DNA from: Boesenbergia rotunda
Lineage: Eukaryota; Streptophyta; Magnoliopsida; Zingiberales; Zingiberaceae
Length of the DNA: 64,000 nt
NCBI GenBank assembly: GCA_024364735.1
Contig: JAGFNQ010008801.1
Span: forward strand, 53,245 to 117,244
Reading direction: 5' to 3'
The position numbers and the translations under genes were made by a program. Positions 52,685 to 62,890 of the stretch are shown piece by piece (position 1 is the stretch's first letter; each line of letters opens with the position of its first letter). The notes below the pieces were generated by a model. That model made no database searches and was not told the origin of the DNA. It saw only the letters and a program-made list of their open reading frames with translations.

Positions 52685-54415
52685 ATGGCACCTAAGTAAG
52701 CATTTTTGGTTAGTTTTTCTTGCAGATCAGTTCATAGACTATGAGTTTGTGCTAATCATGATCTTCATTTTGTGCTGTGGTGTGTCTTGTGCCGTGACCC
52801 TATGTTTCTGCCGTGACCTTTCCTTGTCATGTTACTGATTAACCTCATTTGATCAATGTCTTATGGTCACTTGATTATTCTTCCCGTGATCGAATCTTGG
52901 TTCTTTGATTAAACTTATGTTCATATGATCAATTCGATCTTGTTCATCTGATTATCAATTTGTGTCATGATCCTATCAATATCTGATCTTGATCAAATCT
53001 ATCGCCATGATCAATTCTTCAAATCCATTAGAAGATCATCTAAGGGCAAAGAACCAGTGGAGGGAAGTTCAAAGGGCAAAGCCTCTTCTTCATCCGCGCC
53101 CTCCCGAACGCCTCAGCCTTCTTCCAGTTCTCGTTTTCCAAATGCTGCCTGCGAGCAGGCTTTTCAATCCCAAACTTTTAAGTTGCTCTCCTGCCGATCA
53201 ATTGATGTTCCTTTTCTATCCGAGCACTGTCCCTCCATCATGGACATAGTCACCTTCTACAACCTTGGCTTTCTCCTCTCCCTGGAGCGGACGATAAACT
53301 ATGATCTTGTCTCGGAGTTCTACAACAACCTACAACAAGGTCCTCAAGGTGGCTTTGAGTTTACTACTCGTGTCTCCAAGAGGGACCTTAATTTTTCTTA
53401 TGACATCCTGGCAGAGTATCTTAGCGCTCGTCAATCGCCAAACTTTTACTCCATCTACCCTGAGCTTCTTGACCCCTTGCTGCCTCCCTTTGCGGACGTT
53501 ACCCCTGATAGCATTTACCAGCACTTCTTCGGACATCCTCGACCGGCTGGTCTTGATGAGTTAGGGCCTGATTTCTCGACTTTTGCGGCCCTTCGACTTT
53601 CTCCTACTGATTACGTACTCTTCAAGATAATCACCAACTGTATCCTGTCGATCACTTCAAAACCCTTGATCGAGATCCGACCCTACCACTGCTTGATGCT
53701 CTATGGCATGCATTGCCGCCTTGACTTTGACATTATTGAGAGTATCTTTCAGTCCATCATTTCCTATCATGAGCCCAGTCGTCGCACTGTCTATATGTCA
53801 TTCGGTCATGTCATCACAGATTGGCTTATGTCAGTAGGTGTTGATGTGACTAAGGGCAGGACAGTGCCCATGGTCAGACAGGATTGCCGATTGGGCAAAC
53901 GCGCGTTTGCCAAATCTGCTATTGTTGTTGGGCCAGACGATCAGACTCTTGTATGGAAGGATGGGCGGGGTTTAGGCGAGCTTCCTAGGGTTGCGCATGT
54001 TCAGATACCAGCAGCCCCAGCTGCTCATCAGGATGCTCCCGCTGCTGCTGCCGACTACGACTACGAGCCAGATCCGGACCTACGATGGCAGATTTCCGAG
54101 CTGGATCGGACGATCCAGCATGATCTTCATTTGCAAGAGCTCTATCGCGAGGAGGTTCGGTCGGGATTTCGCTCCTTCAATCGCAGACTGACTGCGGTGG
54201 AGTCTGATGTCTCCGGGGTCCATACGCTACAGCAGACTTGGTATGATGAGTGGCGCCGCCACACATTTCCGGGAGATGCACCCTCTAGTAGTGTTGCACC
54301 TGGGTCTTTTGCTCCTAATGATGCCACGATGGATGACCCTATGCATGATGACCCCCCCCCCCCCCCCCGCCGATGGTTGATATACTCTGCATCTGCTTGT
54401 GATTTGCCTATCTGA
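52685..54415 (+). CDS. Element C extra gene in env position, probably spliced
   Basis: A 482-codon frame (52967-54415) lies between pol and the polypurine tract, where Sireviruses of the SIRE type carry an env-like gene. I favour a start at 52685. A four-codon first exon ends at 52695 before GTAAGC, and an AG at 53030-53031 resumes in the same frame at codon 23 of the long frame. The split codon is completed by one base. Then follow a lysine/serine-rich N-terminus, a 250-residue globular part (SILVPFL-like SIDVPFLSEHCPSIMDIV, NFSYDILAEYLSARQSP, LSPTDYVLFKIITNCIL, PYHCLMLYGMHCRLDF), an acidic region, a helical segment and a proline run from 17 C (54352-54368). I see no signal peptide or clear membrane span. 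The globular part resembles Athila/Sirevirus extra ORFs only loosely. Function unknown. Confidence 0.65.
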
Positions 54416-54975
54416 CTGATTGGATTGTATGACTTTCGGGTTGTATGCCTCATGACTTGACTTGTCTGGCCTTGTGCCGCATCTGCCGTGACTTTGATGC
54501 ATTGATATGCATTTACTTAGTTGTCTGGTTTTGATGAATGATGCACTTGACTTTTCAGGCTATGTTTTACACCTTACTTCTTTGACTAGATTTTGCCTAT
54601 TCTTCGTCATTTGACATAATGCCTTGGTATGCGATGCTATTTTATTGTTATCATCATGTACGCCTTAATATGCATTGCTATGCTTATGATTTCATATGAT
54701 ACATATGCTTGTTTTGCCATGCCTTATCTTTATCATATGCTTTCAAAATAAATCATACCTTTGTTATTTTGGGATACCCCTAAGGTTGAGGGGGAGTATG
54801 TTTAGACTTAATAGCCCCTCTAGACCCTTTTCGATGTTCGACAAAGGGGGAGAGTGTGGTTGGTTACGTTTGGGATGATAATGTTGTAGGGGGAGGATCC
54901 TGATTCCCCTATGATTCTGGAATTTGAGAATATTGGTTTCAAATCACTAAACTTAAAATCGGGTTGTCAAACAAC
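54416..54975 (+). other. Element C spacer between extra gene and polypurine tract
   Basis: A+T-rich without genes. It contains purine runs GGTTGAGGGGGAGTATG (54784-54800), AAAGGGGGAGAGTG (54843-54856) and GTAGGGGGAGG (54886-54896), resembling extra copies of the polypurine tract, as often seen upstream of the 3' LTR in Sireviruses. Confidence 0.7.
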
Positions 54976-54989
54976 AAAAAGGGAGAGAT
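54976..54989 (+). promoter_or_regulatory. Polypurine tract of element C
   Basis: AAAAAGGGAGAGAT directly precedes the TGTTGATGCAG start of the 3' LTR. Confidence 0.88.
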
Positions 54990-57942
54990 TGTTGATGCAG
55001 TCTGACCCTGATTGCTGTTTTGGTGTTGACACCAATTTTAGTTTAGGTTAACTATGATTATGATTAAGTCCTGGTCGTGGACTAGGCATACCTAGTGGGA
55101 CTAGGTTGGATGAAATCCTAGCATGGAGGATTAGGTGTTGGAAAGTCCTAACCTGGAGGGTTAGGGGTGGAAAAATCCTAGCTTGGAGGGCTAGGTGTGG
55201 AAAATCCTAACCAGGAGGGTTAGGTGTGATAAATCCTAGCTTAGAGGGCTAGGTGTGGAAAAGTCCTAACTTGGAGGGTTGGGTCAAAAGTCCTAGCTTG
55301 GAGGGCTAGGTGAAAAGTCCTAACTTGGAGGGTTAAGTGAAAAGTCTCAACTTGGAGGGTTAGGTGAAAAGTCCTAGTCTGGAGGGTTAGGTTGGATGAA
55401 ATCCCAGTGAGTGAAGCCGGGTCCCGGTGAGTGAAGCCGAGTGACTGAAACCCTGGTGAGTGAAGCCAGGTCCCGGTGAGTGAAGCCGGGTGACTGAAAC
55501 CCTGGTGAGTGAAGCCAAGTCCTAGCTTGGAGGGCTAGGTTGAAGTCCCAGTGAGTGAAGCTGGGCATGGTACGAGTCAGAGATGGGCCGGAGGCTTGTT
55601 CTCATGACTTAGAGGAGATTTTACCTTGCCTGGATCGGTCTGGTGACCGATCAGAGAAGTTGGCACGGTGCTCCTTCGTGGATCGGTCTGGTAACCGATC
55701 AGGGAGCACTCAGTGAGCCTGGGAACCTACTGCCCGGCTCCTGATCGGTCCGGTGACCGATCAGGGAGCAGGCAGTTTCCTCACTGTTTGGCTCCTGATC
55801 GGTCTGGTGACCGATCAGGGAGCACACAGTGAGTTGAGTTCCCCCGCTGATAAGCTTCTGAACGGTCTGGTGACCATTCAGGGAGAAACCGTGACCGATC
55901 AAGCTGAACGATCACCTGTCGCGAGGTTTCTCACCCTGACCGATCAGGCTGGAGCCTGATCGGTCTGGGATCAGCCTGATCGGTCTGCTGACCGATCAAC
56001 TAGTGTATTTCAGGCGGGATTGTGGCAAGCTGATTTCTGGATCGAGTTGGTGACCGGTCAGGGTGACCGATCATACAAGCTTGCGATCCCAAGTTTTTCA
56101 CTGGGGACCGATCAGGCTGGATGCTGATCGGTCTGGGATAGTCCTGATCGGTCTGGTGACCGATCACTTTAATTCAAAATGCACTGTCAGACGATCTGAA
56201 CACGTCTGAACACATCTGATCTCCCTGCTATTAATCTCTGATGCATGATTCTCTGTGTGATATGCTGTGCTAATGGTCTGATTAAGCTGCAGGTAACAGG
56301 GATGTATTCAAACACTCAAGGAGAGTCAATGGAGGCTTTTCCTTGGAGCAGGTTTGTCCATTTGCCATCTCAGGTTGCAACGGCTGGAGCTGCTGACTGG
56401 AGCTGGTGATTGGAGCATGGCTGAGGGAAGCTCAGAGTGTCCATGGAGAGCTCACTGGTAGCTGGCGTTGGCAGGTGAGCAGCTGGAGGTTGTAGTGAGG
56501 TAGTGACCTGGCGCTAGTGGAAAACTTAAGCTGCGTAGCAGAGAAGTAGAAGAGAGGCTTCTCGCTAGAGCTTACTGCAACTTCTTCTAACTGCATTCTT
56601 GTGCTTGTGTGATTACTTCCTGTTAGGATCGATACGCCTTGCTAGAAGGGGGGTGAATAGCGTTTCGCCGAATTCTTGTTCATACACGGTTAGTTTGCAC
56701 AATGAAAATAATAGTAAAACAATAATAAAATCACTAACCAATGCTAACACAGCGATTTTAGTTGGTATCCACCCCGGTCGGGTGACTAATCCAACAATCC
56801 GTCGGTGGATCAATCCCCGGATAACCTCCGGCTAGAACGTGTTGCTCCTTGTGGGTGGAAAAACCTCTCCACAATCACCAAACACTTTCCTGAGCACACA
56901 TGACTACTACCTTGCCTTAGCCAAGCAAGATTCGTCACGAAACTCAGCCACCATGAAGTCCTCTTTAAATAGGACTCGGGGTGATTTCTCGCAACCAGTG
57001 GACTGCCCCCAGGGCAGTCAACTGGTGCCAGCCAAATTTGACCGTTGACACTCCCAACGTTCGAATTTGCCAGCTCACCAGCCACCTACCAGTCGACTGC
57101 CCCAAGGGCAGCCGACTGGTCCCAGGCTGAGACCCTTCTGTAAGTTTCATCAGTCGACTGCCCTCAGGCCAGTCGGCTGGTCTACTCACATACCTAAGGT
57201 TACCCTTCCTGAGTACATTCCACTCTACTCTCAAATCCTAGGATTTCCCGAGTACAATCACACTGCACTCGTACCCTCACGACTCGACTGACTCCTCCTC
57301 CGTAGCCTCGACTGTTGCCTTGGCGCCCTCTTCATCTTTGGCCCTCGTCCCTCGGATGCGCATGCAAGCCTCCAGCTTGCCTCCATGCCACCCTTCACGT
57401 ATGCCTCGAAATTCGTGCCCATCAGCTCATCGTCCCTGCACTCCATGGTCCCTCAGATGCGCACACCAACCTCCAGCTGGCCTCCATGCCATCCTTCACC
57501 GTACTGAGGCCGTCCAGTCAGGTCCAGATGCGTAACCTATACAACCTGCACACTCAACATACGCATATCAAATACAAGGGTAAACCTAACTCAAACCCTT
57601 TGCCCAAACATTAAAACCCATGGTCACTCCGGACCATCTTAGGGTCGATTGCTCCAACACTTCCATCATCTCTTGAGCAAGCAACTGTGATCTTTGAAGG
57701 AACCAACTGTTACTTGAGCATTAGGAAGAAGAGTCAGAAATCTTGGCGAGTCCATCAGCGAGAAGACACAAAGAAGGGGATTCTTGCGTGAGATATGGGC
57801 TGAGTGGAGCTCGGGAGAAGTTTGTCTGAGTTCTTGTTGTCCTAAGTGTTCTGTTCTTTCTTGTGTTTCATTGTGCTTAAACTCTATCCTTGTTGAAACG
57901 CTGTGGAGAGGTTACTCCACCGAGAAGGAGGTTGCTTATTAT
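54990..57942 (+). repeat. 3' LTR of element C, interrupted by G2 and cut by a D LTR
   Basis: The parts 54990-56620 and 57660-57942 match the 5' LTR in order. The first is separated from the second by solo LTR G2. The match breaks off at GCTTATTAT (57942), where the 5' LTR continues with CTGGATTTTTCAGG. Array 1 is longer here by about two or three units than in the 5' LTR. Confidence 0.9.
56621..57659 (-). mobile_element. Solo LTR of family G, copy 2
   Basis: It is 1039 bp with the duplication CTTCC at 56616-56620 and 57660-57664. It matches G1 throughout (TGTTAGGATCGAT start, GCTCCAACA end) with moderate divergence. It contains three CAGTCGACTG-type hairpin pairs at about 56996-57185, partly mutated. 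Confidence 0.92.
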
Positions 57943-59339
57943 TGTTAGTAACATGAGAGAAGTGTCCTAAGGCAATCGCCTTATGATTGTAATCATTTAT
58001 TTATTTTTTATTAAATGAATATTCACTATTTGAGTATACATAATTATTTGATTAAGATCTTAAGCTCATTTACTGAATGCCCGCAATACAATTCACAGCA
58101 TGAGAGAATTTGTGATGAATTCACAACTAGTGATTATCTCTACATGTGCAATTGTGAAGTATTGAAATTGTCCCTAGTCGATGAATTGATAAATACGGAC
58201 ACTATCAATTCTGTTGAGACTAGCATGGGTTATTATCTAATTAGTTGATTCTCACTGGCTGGTGACATGGAGATGTCCGGAGATAAACATGAATGCTAGT
58301 TAAGGGAACTAGTTCATTGGAGTGGCTGGCTGTAAAACTTCATATGGTAGTCTACATATAGATATGTCAGTAAAGTTCTTACTGCAGCTTAAGTGCGATG
58401 TTCATTTAACTTGCAGTGTTCAAGTCATCTTGGTCATGGAGACTTATACTTTGACATCTTAAGTAAGCATCTCCAAGGAGGTGTGGACCCAGGATGATTG
58501 GGTATAAGCCGAAGTGCCCGAAGATGTTTGAACAGCCTACAAAGGATTCACCACTCCTTGCGAGGAGATATATACCCGAGGCCTATCGTCGGATTGTTAA
58601 TCGAAGCCTCTGGCCAGAGCATGACATGTTCAGAGTATGAATCTCTTAAATACATGAGAGTAATTAGAATCCATAGGACGAGGAAGCGTTACTTGGGCTA
58701 GGTGTGACGTAGTTAGCCTAGTGGGGACTGACACACATAGACCATGTCCTGAACCAAGTGGGTATAAGATGGTGAAGGGAATGGGGCACGATTCATTATA
58801 GCTGCTGAAGGGTTTCAGAATCATTTCTGAGATCAACCGTTGATCTTTCAATTAATTGGGGATCATGATGTACTACTAGGTGCCACTCATGATCGTTCTA
58901 TAATTAATTAGTTAATTATGGGCGGCCAACATAAATTGAAAGCCTATTTGGTCACACGCATAACAAGTAATTCGAAGGATTTAAAACGAGTTGAGAATTG
59001 GATTCTCCAATCGAGATAGACTATTTTTGGTAAGTCCAAACAATAGTCAAAACTGAATTTATTTCAGACGCATCGGAAGCATAGAATGGCTAAGTCTTTT
59101 AAAGACTTAATGGGTGAATTAAATAAGTTTAATTCATTAAGGGATTTGATCCAATTGGGGTTAGATGGGCCGGCCAAGAAGGGGGCCTCCACTCTTCTTG
59201 TCATGGCCGACCACCACCATAAGAGGATAAGGCTATTTTAGTTTGTTTTATAAAATAGACCAAAGGTTGGTTTATTTTATAAAAGGTTATATAAATTTTA
59301 TATATATATAAATTTTTATAATGAACCAATGGTTGGTTT
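57943..59339 (+). mobile_element. Family D LTR, first 1397 bp, cut by element E
   Basis: It matches the complement of the solo D LTR at 18483-20830 from its first base (TGTTAGTAACATGAGAGAAG). Element E begins at 59340, so the remaining 950 bases or so must lie beyond the window. Whether it is a solo LTR or part of a whole element cannot be seen. Confidence 0.88.
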
Positions 59340-61424
59340 TGTAACACCCAAAAATTTTCTGGTATTATTAGGGATTTTTCGGAATTTTCTAGCATTTTTC
59401 GGAATTAAAATAAAAAGAAAAAAAAATTAAAGGGTCGGGTGGGGATTGATCTCGCGACCACGCGAGAAGCAAATCCTTAAGCAAGCTTGGCTAACCAATT
59501 GGGCAAGGGTATCAAGCACAAAAAAAGATGAAACGAAATAATATTATAGTTGATATAGCCCATTTCATGAAGAGGTATTCAAACTTCCACTTAAGTTAAG
59601 TTAAGACCCCATTAGGGCTTAGAGAGGCTGCGCGAATAGGGAGCTTGGGGGCTGTGAAAACAGGGAGAAAACAAGGGTTTTCTTCCTCCTTCCTCCTCTT
59701 GAGTGGAGAGCCTAGGGCTTCTTCCCTACGGCTAAGAAGTGGAGTTTTCTTGCAAAGGAAGAGGAAAAAAACCCTACACTAGAAATTTCGAGATACTTAG
59801 TGAGTTTTCTTCAAGAAAAGGGTAAGTAAATCACTCACCTGCAATAGAAGTAGCTTCGCATGTAGTTTCTCGTTGTAGAACCATGATTTTGTGATCTAAG
59901 TGCATGCTTTGAGAATATTGTTTATTGTGTGATTTAAGTTTCTAAAGAATAAATGTTTTTAATCATAGAACTTGAATTGGAGTAGATTTTTATATGTGTG
60001 ATCTAAGCATGAAAGATCAAGTTCTTGAAATGTCCCAAAAATGAGTTTTGGGTTAAGGGCATGCAAGGTGCTCGATGAAAGTTCCAAGTGAGAAAGGTAA
60101 AGTTTTGTAGTGTAAAGATTTATGTAAAAAGAAAGATAGCTTGATAAGTATAAGCATTATGAGTAAGAAAGTATTTTACTTTTGTAAAGTGACATGTACC
60201 GGGCAAAAGAAAGGCCCACAGAAAGTTAGAAAGAAGCTCTAATAGGGTGCGGTGGCTAGCTACCCCGAAACCTATTAGGGATGCGCGCATTGGTACATTG
60301 ATACCATGGTACAGTGTCAAGGCCTGAGAAAGTTGATTATTATTTTGAACTATATGAGTATATGAAAGTGTTTCAATTTCCTTAAGTGTATGTTTTGTTA
60401 TGTTTGATAACATGGTTATGTTATAAGCATGTTAAAGAGAAAGAGCAAAGAAGTTAGTGTTTGAAAGTATGGAAATGTATCATTAGTAAGTTTCAAAAGA
60501 AATCATGAGCATGTTAAGTTTGCAAGTGTTTTGATGCTAGTAAATGTTTTCAAGCATGATTGAGCATGATAAGTGTAGGAAAGTTCTCATGTGCAAATAT
60601 TTTCAAGTGCATGTATTTCGAAGCAAGCATTCTTTGAAAAGAGCATGTTTATCCCTTATCGTTTGGATTTGTGAGTTAGGATTTACTTACTAAGCAATTC
60701 GCTTATTAGTTGCATTTTCCTTCTATTGCAGATAAAGGTAAAGAAAAAGCATAAGTTAAGGAGGCGAAGGGACTTGCTTTGATGTTCAGTGGCGGCGGAA
60801 CCGGGGAAGAGATCTTTGGGCTAAGTCTTGTAGAACATGTGTTTTGGTGTTTTGAAGTGGTAGAATGAATGACTTTGTTTAAACCTTGCATAGAGATAAA
60901 GTTGGGTACAAACTCTAGTCTAAAGTTCACACATATTTTGATAGCTTATTTACTTCCGCAAAAGTCCTAATTTCAAGTTTATGAGTTTGTTTTGGGTTGC
61001 TAAAATGTTTAGAAAACTAGTTTAGAGTATAGAAATGGAGTTATGTCTTTGTATGTCTTGAAGGTATATGTTTTGTGGATCGATGGAGATGGTTTACAGG
61101 TCTGAAATGCAGGTTTTTAGGCGTGCCAGTCGACTGGTTCAGAACTAGTCGACTGCCCTATCGAACAGGACCTAGTGTTTGATGCACCAGGCGACTGCCA
61201 AGAGGCCAGTCGACTGGTGCCGCGCCCAGAACCTCACTGTGGCTGACACTAGGCGACTGGTCTCCTGATAGTCGACTGGTGCCGCTGAAAAAAAATTCCA
61301 AGCAAAAGGGAAGGGACTCAAGTAGTTGTAACATAAGGCTAAGAACAAGGTAAAGTTAAGGTTAAGTGAATGTGGCGCCCGCCTTAAGGATGAGAGAGAG
61401 AAGTTAAGGAGGCGGGCCGTCACA
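59340..61424 (+). repeat. 5' LTR of element E
   Basis: It begins TGTAACACCC and ends GGGCCGTCACA. Near the 3' end (61125-61285) are three CAGTCGACTG-type repeats similar to those of the family G LTRs. The small frames inside have no recognisable domain. Probable target duplication at the left is GGTTT (59335-59339). Confidence 0.82.
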
Positions 61425-61427
61425 GAG

Positions 61428-61439
61428 TGGTATCAGAGC
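61428..61439 (+). promoter_or_regulatory. Primer-binding site of element E
   Basis: TGGTATCAGAGC three bases after the LTR is complementary to initiator tRNA-Met. Confidence 0.88.
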
Positions 61440-61740
61440 AAAAGGTTCCACCCCTCCGCCACACTGACATCAAGCATCAATCCTGCCGCCTGCCTAGTAA
61501 GAAGTTCATATGTTGTAGTTTTTGTATACTTTTCATTATTGGCTGCTAATATCAGTAAGTGAAAGATGATAATGATGTATGTTAGTATTATTATATGCTA
61601 TTATGTGTATGATCAGTATATGCTATATGAGTAAGATGACATGATATGACATATCATGATATGAGTATGATGATATGAGAAGGATGATAGTAAAGAAATG
61701 AAATGTCCTTATTGATGAAATGTCATTACCCTCTTTATGA

Positions 61741-61825
61741 TATAAAGTAAGAGAATGTCAAGAGGACGTCCTAGATGATGTAAAGTAAGAGAATGCCAAG
61801 AGGACGTCCTAGAAAGGCCCAAAAC
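61741..61825 (+). repeat. Tandem duplication of about 44 bp at the E gag start
   Basis: TAAAGTAAGAGAATG(T/C)CAAGAGGACGTCCTAGA occurs twice, beginning at 61743 and 61780. The second copy holds the likely gag ATG at 61793. In the first copy the corresponding reading is closed soon after. Confidence 0.8.
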
Positions 61826-62608
61826 GAGGAGCGAGCTCCTAAAGGGCAAGAGCCATAGTCAGTACCACCACCAAATCTCTTAGAGGTGGTAGCGCAGTTA
61901 TGGAGACAGTTAGCAGAATAATAGCAAGTTATTGCCACCATGATAGCTAACCAGTAGGCCACACCTGTTACCCCGTTAGTGGTGAATGTAGTGGCACCAG
62001 TTGTGACCAAAGACCCATCGGTTACTTCTGTAATCCCGGCAAGGGGGGTAAGGCAAGAAGTGTACCTCATTCAGTAGAAGAAACTGAAGCCAGGGAACTT
62101 CTCAGGCACAATCAAACCATGGGATGCTCATGCATGGTTCAAGTCTTTAGAAAGCATAGTAGAGCTACTGGACTGGCCTGAAGTAGAGAAGATAAAGTGT
62201 GCATTTTTCTGCCTTACGGGAGATGCTAGAATATAGTGGGAGAGAGTCAAGGCCAAGAGAAATGTCAGCCAGATGACATGGGCCGACTTCGAGACTGAGT
62301 TCTTCGAAGAATACTTTCACATGCGAGTAACCAACAAGCACTATGATAAATTCATAGAGTCCAGACAAGGAGAACTATCCGTGGATGAAGCAGTGAAGAT
62401 GTTTAAGCGGTTAGCTCATCTGTGCCCAGAGCTAGTTAGCACTGAAAAAGAAAGAGTCAGACTAATGTTGAAAATGTGGAGGCCTGAGATAGAGTTAAAT
62501 GTGGCCAGCGGTGTTAAGAGGCCACAACCCTCCGAAGAACTGATAAGTAGTGCTTTAATCACTGAGCACTACTTAAACAGTACAAAGGCCACCAGAAATG
62601 TTGAATGA
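61793..62608 (+). pseudogene. Element E gag, truncated
   Basis: MPRGRPRKAQNEE opens at 61793 and meets a TAG about 21 codons on. Several more stops follow, including one in the KPWDAHAWFKSLE.. region's flanks, before the long frame 62273-62608. That frame carries the capsid core (MTWADFETEFFEEYFHMRV, QGELSVDEAVKMFKRLAHLCP). No zinc knuckle follows: after a stop at 62608 the sequence passes into protease-RT linker. Confidence 0.82.
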
Positions 62609-62890
62609 TGAAGTTCTTAACAACCTTACCTTCGGGAGAGGTCATGGCATCTACTCAGTGGCTATGAGTTGTATTAATTCAAATTTCCAACCGAGAGCTC
62701 TATAGTGATTTAGTAGTCCTTGAGATGAAGGATTTCGATCAATTTAGGGATGGATTTCTTGAGTAAGTATAGTGCCTCTAATGAATGCCGCAAAAGAAAA
62801 GTCAAGTTCACACCAGAAGCAGAACCTTCATTTTAGTTTATTGGAGACCCAAGGAGAAAGACAAAGAGGTTCCTATCTACCTTGCAAGCT
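62609..62890 (+). pseudogene. Element E protease remnant and linker
   Basis: The stretch reads NRELYSDLVVLEMKDFDQF in pieces, then, in a shifted frame, GMDFLSKYSASN, the C-terminal part of a gypsy protease. The active-site D-S/T-G-A motif and the preceding zinc knuckle are absent, so a deletion at about 62610-62650 is likely. Confidence 0.7.

Larger units (their letters stand above)
42604..57942 (+). mobile_element. Sirevirus-like Ty1/copia element C with nested insertions
   Basis: The 5' LTR (42604-44716), primer-binding site, gag, protease and integrase, then a minus-strand element F in place of RT, an extra gene in env position, polypurine tract (54976-54989) and 3' LTR (54990 on). The 3' LTR carries solo LTR G2 and is cut at 57942 by a D LTR. 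Its last 260 or so bases are beyond the window. The bases before it are ATAAC (42599-42603), the expected target duplication. Confidence 0.9.
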
